This document shows, in pieces, positions 52,953-62,623 of a stretch of DNA of 64,000 nt (position 1 is its first letter; each line of letters starts with the position of its first letter). The translations under genes were made by a program, and so were the position numbers. Source of the DNA: Streptomyces albipurpureus (GTDB taxonomy: Bacteria > Actinomycetota > Actinomycetes > Streptomycetales > Streptomycetaceae); the NCBI RefSeq assembly GCF_023701525.1, contig NZ_JAMQAW010000042.1, positions 92,207-156,206 of the forward strand, given 5' to 3'. Below the pieces are notes generated by a model. It worked only from the letters and a program-made list of their open reading frames with translations, was not told the DNA's origin and ran no database searches.

Positions 52953-54257
52953 GTGGACACCAACAGTCACCCGCTCGCGCTGGCCCGCCTCGCCGCCGGC
53001 ATGACCCGGGTCGAACTCGCGGCCCGCCTCCGGGCGTCCGCCGCCCGGCGGGGCCTGCGCTCGGGCACGGACAAGCACCGAGTCCGCAAGTGGGAAGTCG
53101 CGGGTGTCACTCCCGACGCGGAGACCCAGCAGTACATCGCCGAAGTCCTCGGCATCCCGCCTCGCGCGGTCGTTCCGAAGGAGTGGCCGGCCTGGCTCCC
53201 GGCGGCCGTGGTCCCCCTCGGCCCCAGCATCGTTCCCGCTCTGCGAGAGGCTCTGAGAACTGTGGACCGCCGCTCCTTCATCACCGCCGTCCCGGCCGCC
53301 GCTACCGTCGCACTCGCCGCCGACTGGGCCCACGCCACCCCCGCAGCCCTGAACGCCGCAGTCCGGGACGGTAAACCCGTCGGGGACGACGCCGTCGAAC
53401 TCCTCGAAGACGGCGGACGCCGCCTCACCACTCTCGTCACCGAGCAACGCCAGCACATGGCCGCCCTGCTCGACGCCCACCTGGCCACGGTGACCGACCT
53501 GATCGCCCACGGCCGCTACCCCCACCACCTCGGGCTCCGCCTCCACCGGCTCGCCGCCTCCCTCGCCCAGACCGCGGGCTGGTGGCGCTTCGACCATGGC
53601 CGCCACCACGACGCCACCGTCTACTGGACCGCCGCCCTCCACAGCGCCCACGCCCTCAACGACCCCGACCTCGGCGCGAACACCCTGGGCGACCTCGCCT
53701 ACCAGGCAGCCTGGCGCCGAGACCACACCACCGCCGCCACCCTCCTGCGCCACGCCCTCACCCGCGCCGAACACCCCGCCGCTAGGGCGCTGCTCCAGCT
53801 GCGATATGCCCGCGCGCTGGCCGCCCAAGGTGACAAACGAGCCACCCTCCGCGCCCTGGACGCGTCCGAGCACCTGCTTGGCGCGGCGGCCTCCCGGCCG
53901 ATGCCCGACTTCTGCGCATGGCTCAGCCACGCGGACCTGGCCGTGGACACGGGCCAGGCACTCCTCGACCTCGGCGACACCGCCCGCGCCCACCGGCTCA
54001 TCGCCGAAGGACAGGAACTCCTCCCCGCCAGCCGCACGAAGACGATGGCCGTCTTCCGCACCTACCAGGCCGCATCCGACCTGGAACGCGGCGAACCGGA
54101 ACGGGCCGCGGCCGCCGCGCGGGAATCCCTCCTCGCGGCCCGCCGCATCGGCGCGCCGCGCTGCGAGCAACTCGTGAAGGACCTCGTCCCCCGCTTCCAG
54201 TGCTACCGGAGCGCCGAAGGCGTCTCCGAACTCCTGCACCTCGCAGGCGCCACCTGA
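52953..54257 (+). CDS. XRE-type regulator with TPR-like repeats, 434 aa
   Basis: GTG 52953. Residues 8-65 form a helix-turn-helix (ARLAAGMTRVELAARLRASA, VRKWEVAGVTPDAETQQYIA). Residues 110-430 are helical repeats of TPR type, with Ala/Leu/Arg pattern at about 34-residue period. This build is common in Streptomyces regulators near secondary-metabolite genes. It is divergent from the methyltransferase gene, with 287 bp of promoter space between. Confidence 0.82.
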   Translation: MDTNSHPLALARLAAGMTRVELAARLRASAARRGLRSGTDKHRVRKWEVAGVTPDAETQQYIAEVLGIPPRAVVPKEWPAWLPAAVVPLGPSIVPALREALRTVDRRSFITAVPAAATVALAADWAHATPAALNAAVRDGKPVGDDAVELLEDGGRRLTTLVTEQRQHMAALLDAHLATVTDLIAHGRYPHHLGLRLHRLAASLAQTAGWWRFDHGRHHDATVYWTAALHSAHALNDPDLGANTLGDLAYQAAWRRDHTTAATLLRHALTRAEHPAARALLQLRYARALAAQGDKRATLRALDASEHLLGAAASRPMPDFCAWLSHADLAVDTGQALLDLGDTARAHRLIAEGQELLPASRTKTMAVFRTYQAASDLERGEPERAAAAARESLLAARRIGAPRCEQLVKDLVPRFQCYRSAEGVSELLHLAGAT

Positions 54258-54379
54258 CCCCCCGGCGCCCTCACGTGCCGAGCCCGGGCGGCCCCGCGGA
54301 GTGAGGCCGGGGAGACGGAGACGTTCGGTGATTACGGTCGGCATTTCCCCCGAGGACTCGCGAGCGAGTGGTGCGGAGG

Positions 54380-55606
54380 TCACAGCAGCGGGCCGAGCGC
54401 ATCGGCCACACCGGCGGGTGCGGGTGCGGGTGCGGGTGGGAGTGCGCGGGCGGCCAGGGCGTAGAACTCGGCCCGCGCCGGGTCCCCGGCGGCCATGAGC
54501 GCCTCGGCGAGCCAGGTGAGCGTGGCCACGTGTGCGCGCTCCCCGTTGTCATGGGGGTGGGCGGGCAGCGCGGTGAGCAGGTCCTCGACGGCCGTGTCCA
54601 CGTCTGAGAGGCGGTGGCGGGCGCGTCCGCGCAGGGCGAGCGCCCACGCCGCGTCATGGTCGCGCCGCAGTACGGTGGCCGCCGCATAGGCCCGGCCCGC
54701 CGCCCCGGCAGCCCCGGCCGGGTCCCCGGCGCACAGGGCGGCTTCGGCGGCGGCGGTCAGCGCCGGGACGGTTCCGCGCGCCGCAGGGCCCCACAGGTCG
54801 GCCGCCTTCAGGAGACGGTCCCGGGCCGCCGTGTGATGCCCGCGCCGGGACAGGATCAGACCCAGCCCATAGGTGGCGCGCGCCTCATCGGCCCGGTCCC
54901 CGTCCACACGGGCCAGCCGCGCCAACTCGGTGAGCTGCCCGTTCGCGCCGATATCGCTGTCGTCGCCGTCGGCCGCGAGCGCCACGGCCAGGGACCAGAT
55001 CATCCGCCGCTCCGCCGCCGCGTGACCGGCACGGCAGGCGGCGATCCGCCCCCGCACGGCGATGTTCCGCCACCACGGCGGGCGTTCGGCCTCCGCGTAC
55101 ACGTACAGTGCGTCCGCGAGCTGCCAGACGATGCCGTGCCAGTCGGCCTTCTCCGCCAGATCGAGGACCGTCTCCACGAGGTCGTGCCGCTCCTCGAACC
55201 ACGGCTGTCCCTCCCCGGCGGGAAATGGCAGCCGCCACTCGGCCGGTGCTGCGGCCGGGACCAGGAGACCTCGCTCGCAACGGGTCCGGTCCCAGGCGCC
55301 GGCGGCGAGTACAAGCAGCCATTCGCACAACCGCAGCCCCGCGCCGGTCCGGTGCTTGTCGGCGCCTTGCGGCTGAGCGTCGCGGGCCCGGGCGTGAGCG
55401 GCGTCGGTGAGCCGGTGCCGGGCCAGGCCGCCATGGCCGCGCACCGGCTCGGTGATCCCGGCGTCGGCGAGCTCGTCGAGGATGGTGTGCGCCCGCTCCG
55501 CGGACAGGGCGCACACCGCGGCGGCGACGTCCGCGTCGACACCCAATTGGGCGGGCAGCGCGCCGAGGGCGAGGTACAGGTCCTGTGCGTCCGAACTCAA
55601 GGGCAT
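54380..55606 (-). CDS. TPR-like regulator, 408 aa
   Basis: ATG 55606 has GGAAG about 8 bases upstream. An N-terminal winged-helix-like segment (LGVDADVAAAVCALSAERAH, ILDELADAGITEPV) is followed by about 330 residues of TPR-type helical repeats, like the C-terminal half of AfsR-type proteins without NB-ARC. Convergent with the preceding regulator gene. Confidence 0.72.
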   Translation of the reverse strand: MPLSSDAQDLYLALGALPAQLGVDADVAAAVCALSAERAHTILDELADAGITEPVRGHGGLARHRLTDAAHARARDAQPQGADKHRTGAGLRLCEWLLVLAAGAWDRTRCERGLLVPAAAPAEWRLPFPAGEGQPWFEERHDLVETVLDLAEKADWHGIVWQLADALYVYAEAERPPWWRNIAVRGRIAACRAGHAAAERRMIWSLAVALAADGDDSDIGANGQLTELARLARVDGDRADEARATYGLGLILSRRGHHTAARDRLLKAADLWGPAARGTVPALTAAAEAALCAGDPAGAAGAAGRAYAAATVLRRDHDAAWALALRGRARHRLSDVDTAVEDLLTALPAHPHDNGERAHVATLTWLAEALMAAGDPARAEFYALAARALPPAPAPAPAGVADALGPLL

Positions 55607-55692
55607 GACAGTGTCTTCCGAATGGTTGCTGGGTGGGCCCGCGTGCTGCTGGACGCTCACGCCGCGAGGTTCTCGTCGCCGGGGGCGGCCGG

Positions 55693-57552
55693 TCACGCGA
55701 CCACCGCCGGGACTGCGGGCTGGGACGCCGGGCGGTGGGCTATCCGAGGGCCGGGAACGACCGGGCCGATGTGACCGGCGCTGGCCGCTGTGCGGGAGAC
55801 GGCGTCCGCGAGAGCCCAGTGGCTGAAGCCTTGTGGCGCGTTGCCAACCTGTCGCTGGAGCCGCGGATCCCATTCTTCGGCGAGGAGGCCGAGATCGTTG
55901 CGCAAGGCGAGCAGCCGGTCGAGTAGCGTGCGGGCCTCTTTGTGGCGGCCGGTGAGGGTGAGGGCTTCGACGAGCCAGAACGAGCAGGCAAGGAAGGCGC
56001 CTTCGTCACCCTTGAGGCCGTCCACCCCTGTGTGGGCGCCGTGGGTCGGGTAGCGCAGGAGGAACCCGTCCGGGGTGGACAGCTCCCGTACGACCGCGTC
56101 CACCGTGCCGATGACGCGCGGGTCGTCCGGCGGGAGGAAGCCCATGAGCGGGATAAGCAGCAGCGACGCGTCCAACTCATCAGAGCCGTAGGACTGGGTG
56201 AACGTGCCGCGTTCAGGGTCGTAGCCCTGTTCGCACACCTGGTCGTGGATCTCGTCCCGCACATCCCGCCACCGATCCAACGGGCCGGTCGCCGCGCCGG
56301 ACTCGATCAGCCGAATCGTGCGGTCCAATGCCACCCAGGCCATGACCTTGGAGTGGACGAAGTGCCGGCGCGGCCCGCGGACCTCCCAGATCCCCTCGTC
56401 CGGCTCCCGCCAGCGCTTCTCCAGCGTTTCGACGAGACGCACCTGGAGAGCGGAGGCCTGCGGGCACGGTTCCAGGCCGTATCGCCGTGCGGTGTCGAGG
56501 GCGTCCGCGATCTCACCGAACACATCCAGCTGGAGCTGCTCAGCGGCTGCGTTCCCGATCCGTACGGGACCGGAGTTCTCGTAGCCGGGCAGCCAGCCGA
56601 GTTCCCGTTCCGGCAGCAGCCGTTCGCCGCCGAGCCCGTACATGATCTGCACGCCGTCCGCGTTACGGCCGAGGGTGTCCACCAACCAGGCGCGCCAGGC
56701 CCGTGCCTCGTCCAAGTGCCCGGCTCTCACGAGGCTAGTGACGGTGAGGGCGGAGTCGCGCAGCCAGCAGTAGCGGTAGTCCCAATTTCTGGAGCCGCCG
56801 ATCTCCTCGGGCAGTGAGGTCGTCGGCGCGGCGACGATGCCGCCAGTGGTGTGGGTCAGTGCTTTCAGGGTGATCAGTGACCGGACGACCGTCTCGCGGT
56901 CGGGGCCGGTACAGGTGCTGCGGGACGTCCAGTCGTTCCAGTACGTCTCGGTGGAGGCCAGAGAGTTCCTCGGTTCGGGCAGCGGGGGGATCACATCGGC
57001 CGGCTGCCAGGTGAGGGTGAAGGCGACGCGCTGTCCGGGGCCGACGGTGAACTGGGAGCGGAGCGTGCCGTCCTCGGCGGTCACGGGCGGTTCGGCGTCG
57101 AACCAGAGGGTGTCGGGGCCGTGCGCGGCGCGGGTGCGGTCACCGACCGCGCGGATCCTGGGCGCGTCCTTGCCGTAGCCGAAGCGCACGTTCGCGACGG
57201 ACTGCATGGTCACCTGCCCCGAGACGCCGTCGACGATCCGCGTCAGCTGAGGGGCGCTGCTGTGCGGGGGCATGAAGTCGGTGACACGCACGGTCCCGTG
57301 GGGGGTGTCCCACTCGGATTCCAAGATCAGGGTGTCGCCGCGGTACCGGCGCCGGGCCGCGGTGGCACCCGTGTCCGGGCCGGCGGCGGGGCTGAGGGTC
57401 CACCTCCCGTGCTCGGGTCCGCCGAGCAGGCTGGTGAAGACAGCCGGGGAGTCGAACCGGGGCATACAGAGCCAGTCGACAGACCCTTCGCGAGATATCA
57501 GGGCGGCGGTGGTCATCCCGCCGACGAGCGCGTAGTCCTCGATCAGTGCCAT
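55693..57552 (-). CDS. GH15 glycoside hydrolase (trehalase/glucoamylase type), 619 aa
   Basis: The start MALIEDYALVGGMTTAALIS is typical of actinobacterial GH15. Conserved pieces: RSLITLKALTHTTGGIVAAP, GGSRNWDYRYCWLRDSALT, the EGIWEVRG catalytic-acid region and LLAEEWDP for the second Glu. Cytosolic trehalose or maltooligosaccharide hydrolysis is the family role. Ribosome site weak; the start lies inside the end of the frameshifted gene, implying coupling. Confidence 0.85.
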   Translation of the reverse strand: MALIEDYALVGGMTTAALISREGSVDWLCMPRFDSPAVFTSLLGGPEHGRWTLSPAAGPDTGATAARRRYRGDTLILESEWDTPHGTVRVTDFMPPHSSAPQLTRIVDGVSGQVTMQSVANVRFGYGKDAPRIRAVGDRTRAAHGPDTLWFDAEPPVTAEDGTLRSQFTVGPGQRVAFTLTWQPADVIPPLPEPRNSLASTETYWNDWTSRSTCTGPDRETVVRSLITLKALTHTTGGIVAAPTTSLPEEIGGSRNWDYRYCWLRDSALTVTSLVRAGHLDEARAWRAWLVDTLGRNADGVQIMYGLGGERLLPERELGWLPGYENSGPVRIGNAAAEQLQLDVFGEIADALDTARRYGLEPCPQASALQVRLVETLEKRWREPDEGIWEVRGPRRHFVHSKVMAWVALDRTIRLIESGAATGPLDRWRDVRDEIHDQVCEQGYDPERGTFTQSYGSDELDASLLLIPLMGFLPPDDPRVIGTVDAVVRELSTPDGFLLRYPTHGAHTGVDGLKGDEGAFLACSFWLVEALTLTGRHKEARTLLDRLLALRNDLGLLAEEWDPRLQRQVGNAPQGFSHWALADAVSRTAASAGHIGPVVPGPRIAHRPASQPAVPAVVA

Positions 57553-58101
57553 GGTGCGGTGCTCATTTCTGAAAGAAAGGGGAAAGCAGGGCGGGCCCCG
57601 GCGCGGTGACGCGGGTGGCCCCGCGAGGCGAGTACCGCCGTGAGCGGCATCAGCCGGTACCCGCCGCGGGTACCGGTTTGGGGTACCGCCGGTGAACGCG
57701 TGAAGCGGGCAGGCAGGACGGGAGCGGTGAACGCGGCCCGGTGAGGCTCCGGCATCTCCTGCCACACCAGATCGGTGAGCCGCGTCATGGCCTCGACGGA
57801 ACCCGGGATGATCTTCAGCTGTGAGAGGTACGAGGCGGTGGCGCTGACCTGGATGTCCACGCCCCGGGCCCGCAGGGCCTGTTGGAGGGCCTCGGCCCGG
57901 ACGGCGGTGGCGCCCCCATTGATGCAGACCCCCGCGAGGGTGCCGTCCACCCGGCAGAGGTCCACCCACGAGTTCCTCGTGCTGGGTCTGGCGGTTGTCG
58001 TGGCGTGCCGGATTCCACTGCCGGGCCTCCAGGGCGGCCATGAGGGCGTGCGTGGCGTTGTGGTGGCGGATCAGGTCCGGCCCGTTCTTGGCGGCGGTCA
58101 T
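57543..58101 (-). pseudogene. Frameshifted hypothetical gene (4-bp duplication)
   Basis: The N-terminal frame from ATG 58101 (MTAAKNGPDLIRHHNATHAL...) runs about 44 residues, then leaves frame at a tandem ccacccac (57962-57969). Dropping four bases joins it to VDLCRVDGTLAGVCINGGAT and about 140 more residues. Both parts look coding, and the ATG overlaps the STAS gene stop. Function unknown. Confidence 0.55.
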
Positions 58102-58742
58102 CGTCGCCACCGCTTCCCCTGGGCAGCGGCCAGGGCCTGGGCCAGATCGTCGTGCAGGGGCACGGTGGTAAATCCTGTGATCCGCAGGAGTTGGTGCACC
58201 GGCTCCCCGCCCAGCAGATGGAGCGTGCGTCCGGCCTCTTTCAGCCGGACACGCAGCCCCAACACCACGCCCAACCCGGCTGGGACCAGAAACTCCACAC
58301 CACGCAGGTCGAGGACCACATTCCCGGACGACGCGCCAGTCAGTGCGTTGAGGCGGTCCCGCAGCGGTGCATGCTCCCGTTCCTCGACCATGCCGCTGAC
58401 CTTGACGATCAGGACACCCTGCTCCGGACTGGCGGACAGCTGACCGGCGGACCCGAGTCGCTCGGTTGTCGCCCCCACGGCAGTTGGTTGGATGCCGACA
58501 GCGTCGACCCTGAGGTCTCGGGTGATGCCGCAGCCGTGGGCTAGGTGGTTGACCGCGCGGAGGAGGAAGGTCGCGTGTCGGGTCGCGATGAGCTGGGTGG
58601 TGTGGCCGAGGCTGCGAAGGCGTCGGGCGATGTCCCGCCCAGTCGTGTGGGCGGCCGTACCGTTCTGCTCGGTGCCAGGTCGGCTTGTGCTGATGGTGCT
58701 CGCGCTCGGAGGCGGTTCGGCACGGTCGGGGGGTGGTGGCAT
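58098..58742 (-). CDS. STAS-domain protein (anti-sigma-factor-antagonist-like), 214 aa
   Basis: The C-terminal 110 residues fit STAS: VLIVKVSGMVEEREHAPLRD, NVVLDLRGVEFLVPAGLGVV. The usual DSSG phosphorylation site is VPAG, so the switch Ser is missing. The N-terminal 100 residues are Pro/Ala-rich. ATG 58742; overlaps the next gene by four bases. Confidence 0.75.
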   Translation of the reverse strand: MPPPPDRAEPPPSASTISTSRPGTEQNGTAAHTTGRDIARRLRSLGHTTQLIATRHATFLLRAVNHLAHGCGITRDLRVDAVGIQPTAVGATTERLGSAGQLSASPEQGVLIVKVSGMVEEREHAPLRDRLNALTGASSGNVVLDLRGVEFLVPAGLGVVLGLRVRLKEAGRTLHLLGGEPVHQLLRITGFTTVPLHDDLAQALAAAQGKRWRR

Positions 58743-58848
58743 GGAGACTCCAGGGCGGGGAGCAATAGGGCCTTGTGCGAGGCGCGGGTTGGGTCGGGTC
58801 GCGGATGGGTCCCGGCGGCGGGCGCTGGCGGTTCGCCACACCCGGGTG

Positions 58849-59304
58849 TCAGGAAGGGGTGAGGACACCGTGGGCGTGGCCGAGGGCGACGAAGTGAGCG
58901 CGGTTGACGGCCCCGACCCGACGCATCAGGGTCTTCAGCTGTCCGACGGCCTCCTGCTGCGACAGGCCCGCCGCGCGCGCGAGCGCTCCGTACGTGGACT
59001 CGGTGGCGGCGTGCCATATGCGGCGCTCCGCAGCGCTGAACTCGGTCGTCTCGATGCTCTGGGGTTCGGCGGGCTTCAGGATGTTGCGGGTGTAGGCGGC
59101 GTGGAGGATCGCGGGGAGACCGGAGACGACCAGCTTGTTTGCGATGTGTCCGAGGTGACTTGAGACGGTGCCTTCGGCGATCTCCAACGCTTGGGCGACT
59201 TCTCTTTTCATGCCGCCTTTGGCGAAGTGTGTGAGTACGGCGAGTTCCTTGCGGGTCAGTTGGGTGGTGTGCAGTCCGTCCTCGTGACGGATACGAGCGG
59301 GCAT
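58849..59304 (-). CDS. LuxR-type helix-turn-helix regulator, 151 aa
   Basis: Residues 15-70 (QLTRKELAVLTHFAKGGMKR, EGTVSSHLGHIANKLV) are a LuxR/NarL C-terminal helix-turn-helix without a receiver domain. The second half (FSAAERRIWHAATESTYGAL) is another helical, possibly DNA-binding unit. ATG 59304 has no clear ribosome site. Confidence 0.75.
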   Translation of the reverse strand: MPARIRHEDGLHTTQLTRKELAVLTHFAKGGMKREVAQALEIAEGTVSSHLGHIANKLVVSGLPAILHAAYTRNILKPAEPQSIETTEFSAAERRIWHAATESTYGALARAAGLSQQEAVGQLKTLMRRVGAVNRAHFVALGHAHGVLTPS

Positions 59305-59381
59305 GAACGGGGGAATCCACTTCTTCGTTGGCTGCGTGCGGATGGGGCGAGAGCGAGCGACGCCGGAGGCATGCCTGCGGG

Positions 59382-60137
59382 TCAGGCGGTCTCCGGTGCC
59401 GCGTGTGCCTGCGCCGGGTGGGTGGTGATGCGGGTTGTCAGGGATTGGATGTGCTCCACCGGGGCGGGGCCGACAGCGATGATGTGTTCTGACGAGTCGC
59501 TGGTGCATGACGGTTGGGCCGTGACCGTGATGCGGGGAGTGGTGGTGCGGAGCCGGCCGCGCAGCGCGTCGGCGATGGCCTGCAGGTAGCGGCAATCGCA
59601 GCGCCCGCGGGTGGGGCGTGGTGGTGTGCCGTCGAGGAGCTCCAGAAGCAGGAGTGCCTGGGGGACGTCGATCTCCCCGATCGTGATGGCTCCGTCGGCT
59701 ACGTGCGGGTGGATGCCGTCGGGTGAAGTGCGCAGGGCACGCCCGGCGGCATGGAAGGCTGTGCGGAGTTGGTGGGCTGCCCGACAGTCGTCGGGGAGGT
59801 CCTTCCACACCAGGTCGGCCAACCCAGCCACATCGCGGACGGTGCGCAGCGCGAGGCGCGCGCCGCGTTCCGCGGTGACTTCCGCAGCGACAGCGTGGCC
59901 GGCGAGGGCGTGTTCGAGTGCCCGCGCGTGGGTGTCGGTGAAGCGGCCGGTGATGCGGGTGCCGGCGACGGTGTAGGTGACGAAGTCCGAGAGCTGCACG
60001 GTGTAGATGTCGCCCGGGTGGCGGCGTGACAGGAGGACGGGCCGCAGTTGGAAGGCGGTGAGGCCGTCGGTCAGGCGCCGGGCGGCGACAGTGAGGGGGG
60101 TGTCCTGTGCCGAGGCGAGAAAGCCGGTCCCTGTCAC
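59382..60137 (-). CDS. Hypothetical protein, 251 aa
   Basis: GTG 60137 with AAAGGAGG upstream, overlapping the methyltransferase stop. N-terminal 100 residues alternate strand and helix (DIYTVQLSDFVTYTVAGTRI), and the middle has DGTPPRPTRGRCDCRYLQAIADALRG. No family recognised. Confidence 0.65.
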   Translation of the reverse strand: MTGTGFLASAQDTPLTVAARRLTDGLTAFQLRPVLLSRRHPGDIYTVQLSDFVTYTVAGTRITGRFTDTHARALEHALAGHAVAAEVTAERGARLALRTVRDVAGLADLVWKDLPDDCRAAHQLRTAFHAAGRALRTSPDGIHPHVADGAITIGEIDVPQALLLLELLDGTPPRPTRGRCDCRYLQAIADALRGRLRTTTPRITVTAQPSCTSDSSEHIIAVGPAPVEHIQSLTTRITTHPAQAHAAPETA

Positions 60138-60976
60138 AGGTCCGCCTCCTTTGTTGTGATGCCGATGCCGCCATAGTTGTGCACTGCTGCGGGGTCGATG
60201 CCCGCCCGCTCATGGCCCGGTTCGGGATGCCACTGGTTGACGGGAACAAGGCCGGGGTCCACCATCGTCAGCCCGGTGAAGAAGCGCGCGATCTGCGCGT
60301 CGTTGCGGGTACGGGCGGGCACCCGCGCGGAGGCCAGCAGCGCCTCGGCCTTCCGCATCACGGCGGGGTCGAAGTCGCTGGTGACGTGGGAGATGACGAG
60401 GGCGCTGCCGGACGGAAGGGCATCCACGAGACGCGTGACGATGGCGTGCGGCTCTTCCACGTCGGTGAGGAAGTGCAGGACTGCGGTGAGGACCACGGCG
60501 ATCGGCTCGTGGAAGTCCAGATGCTGCCGCGCCGCGTCGATGACGCGATCGGGGCGGCGCAGGTCCTCTTCCACCACCGTGGTCAGCCCAAGGTTCGTGC
60601 TGCGTAGAAGGGCTTGGGCGTGGGCGCGGACGATGGGGTCGTGGTCGACATACACCGTCCGTGCGGCCCGGTGGTGGGCCTCGACGATGTCGTGGGTGTT
60701 GGGGCCGGATTCGGCGGGCATGCCGCAGCCGACGTCCAGCACCTGCCGAATGCCGAGCTTCCTGGTCGCGTGGTCGACGGCCCGGGTGTGGAAGGCGCGG
60801 TTCTCACCGGCGATCACCCTCGGCTTAAGACCAAGGCTCTCCATTTTGGCCGCCATCTCCAGATCCTGCGCGTAGGCGGCCCGTTCCTCCCTTCCACCCT
60901 GGTAGGCGGCGTAGAGCCGGGCCGTGCTCGCGGCGGAGAGACCGCCTGGAGGCGATGGGACAGGGATACGTGTCAT
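60134..60976 (-). CDS. SAM-dependent methyltransferase, PF04672-like, 280 aa
   Basis: Features: ENRAFHTRAVDHATRKLGIR, VLDVGCGMPAESGPNTHDIV (motif I), ARTVYVDHDPIVRAHAQALL and AVVLTAVLHFLTDVEEPHAI. This is the Streptomyces methyltransferase group often paired with regulators. ATG 60976 forms a 4-base overlap with the GntR gene; 60982 is possible. Confidence 0.85.
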   Translation of the reverse strand: MTRIPVPSPPGGLSAASTARLYAAYQGGREERAAYAQDLEMAAKMESLGLKPRVIAGENRAFHTRAVDHATRKLGIRQVLDVGCGMPAESGPNTHDIVEAHHRAARTVYVDHDPIVRAHAQALLRSTNLGLTTVVEEDLRRPDRVIDAARQHLDFHEPIAVVLTAVLHFLTDVEEPHAIVTRLVDALPSGSALVISHVTSDFDPAVMRKAEALLASARVPARTRNDAQIARFFTGLTMVDPGLVPVNQWHPEPGHERAGIDPAAVHNYGGIGITTKEADL

Positions 60977-62118
60977 AGCCATTTCCGGAGTGAGGGAGAG
61001 GTGCGGGCTTCTGCTACTGGTGGTGGGGGGAGGAGCGGGGCGAGGGCAGCTCCCAGGCAGGCGGTGTGCCACAACCGCGTGACGGGGTCGGTCGGCAGCG
61101 GGGCGTCCGCCATGAGCGCGGCCCACCTGCGGGCGGCCTCGTCACACGCGGTCGGCGCGGTCAGGAGGTGTCGGGCCATGGCACGCAGGTCCGTCCACTG
61201 CGCTTCCACCAGCTCGGGGAAGACGTGGCGGCGGTAGCGCCACTGCCCCTTCGCCTCACCGATCGCGACACGGATAGCAGCGGAATCGAAAGTCATCTGG
61301 CGTTCTGCCCGAACAGGCTGGGGGAGGGCAGAGGACGACACCAGGACGACGTCGCGGTGCACGCGGGCACGCTCACCGGCGGGCAGCACCACCAGCCCAT
61401 CGGCAACCAGGAGACGTAGGCCCGCGGTGACGCGATGCTGGTCGGTGACGAACACGGCCGACAGCCCGGCGAGCGACGGCAAGGATGCACCAGGCGGGTA
61501 GAGCCCAGTGATGATCGCCTCACGAAGCCGATCCGCGATGTACTCATCCACCCACCGCCGGGAACCACCACCCTCAACGGGCGCTACGCCGCAGCCGTGG
61601 CGTTCCACCACACCGGCCGCGGTGAGGTCGGCGAGGGCCAGCTTGACGTCGTCGGGGCGGGCGTTGAGGTCGGAGACGATCCGATTCCTCGGCAGGGAGG
61701 CACCAACCGGGTAGTGACGTTGGTCGATCCTGCGCTGGATCTCCGTCACGATCTGATCGACGCTCAAACCGGGTCGGGTTCTGGTCTGGATGGCCGTGAG
61801 GAGGTCGCGTACGGCGCCGGTCCGCGCGAAGAGTGCCTCGTAGGGGGTGAGGGAGGCTCCCCGATCGCGGCAGGTGCTGTCGACGAGGTCGGTCCAGCGC
61901 TTGCGGTCCGCGGGTGACGCGGAGGCATCGCGGTACTGGCAGGCCACGGACGCCCACCTGGTGACGATCCGGTCGAGGGAGTCTTGGTCGCGGTCGACCG
62001 CTGGACGGGCCGGACTCCGGCTGATCCGCGTCCGCACCTGCCGCAGGTCGTCACGGAGTTGGTCCAAGTCGAGTGCTGGCCGCATACCGGCCCGACGGGG
62101 GGTGGTCGTGTTCGCCAT
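60973..62118 (-). CDS. GntR-type regulator with two winged-helix domains, 381 aa
   Basis: Two GntR-like winged helices are visible: residues 119-175 (VDQIVTEIQRRIDQRHYPVG, RNRIVSDLNARPDDVKLAL) and 190-245 (ADRLREAIITGLYPPGASLP). Ligand-binding C-domain of about 100 residues. Likely DNA-binding regulator of the downstream run. Confidence 0.8.
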   Translation of the reverse strand: MANTTTPRRAGMRPALDLDQLRDDLRQVRTRISRSPARPAVDRDQDSLDRIVTRWASVACQYRDASASPADRKRWTDLVDSTCRDRGASLTPYEALFARTGAVRDLLTAIQTRTRPGLSVDQIVTEIQRRIDQRHYPVGASLPRNRIVSDLNARPDDVKLALADLTAAGVVERHGCGVAPVEGGGSRRWVDEYIADRLREAIITGLYPPGASLPSLAGLSAVFVTDQHRVTAGLRLLVADGLVVLPAGERARVHRDVVLVSSSALPQPVRAERQMTFDSAAIRVAIGEAKGQWRYRRHVFPELVEAQWTDLRAMARHLLTAPTACDEAARRWAALMADAPLPTDPVTRLWHTACLGAALAPLLPPPPVAEARTSPSLRKWL

Positions 62119-62146
62119 ATGGGATTCCTCAACGTGACGCAGGCCC

Positions 62147-62623
62147 TCAGAGGGCGGTTTCGTGTCGAAACAGGTACAGGGCCGTGTGGTGGTCGCCGAG
62201 CCGCTGCAACTGCTGCTGGTAGAGGGTGTTGTGACTGCTGACCGCGGTGCGGCTCACACAGACGACCGCCTGCGCCTCGCGGTGCGCGAGGGTGCGCAGC
62301 ACATCGGCCCATCCGGGGCGCAGGGCCGGGTCCAAGTCCCCGGAGGTGTCGCTGAAGACGGCGTGGACCTGGGCGTGTTTGCGGTCCGCGACCTGCCGTG
62401 TGAGGTCCAGGTGTTCGGTGGGGTCGCCGTGCGGGCCGGTCAGCGCGTAGAGGACCACGGCTAGCGGACCGCTGCGGCGCTCTTCGGCGCGGGCGTTGAT
62501 CTGTTCGCGCAGGGCCCACAGAGAGGCGGGGGAGTGTGATGGGCGTATCGCCTGGTGGTGGAGAGGGAGGGCGATGGGCGACGCCCCTGCGGGTGGGGTG
62601 AGGACGGCGGTGGGTGGTGTCAT
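62147..62623 (-). CDS. Recombinase-N-terminus-like hypothetical protein, 158 aa
   Basis: AVVLYALTGPHGDPTEHLDL, then VHAVFSDTSGDLDPALRPGW and VVCVSRTAVSSHNTL, has the strand-helix order of the serine recombinase catalytic domain, but without its Ser and C-terminal DNA-binding domain. Perhaps a decayed or repurposed member. Its start overlaps the preceding stop. Confidence 0.5.
   Translation of the reverse strand: MTPPTAVLTPPAGASPIALPLHHQAIRPSHSPASLWALREQINARAEERRSGPLAVVLYALTGPHGDPTEHLDLTRQVADRKHAQVHAVFSDTSGDLDPALRPGWADVLRTLAHREAQAVVCVSRTAVSSHNTLYQQQLQRLGDHHTALYLFRHETAL

Noticed and set aside
62147..62623. Calling this gene a functional serine recombinase
   Set aside because: Only the N-terminal fold pattern is similar; the catalytic Ser and the DNA-binding domain are not seen.
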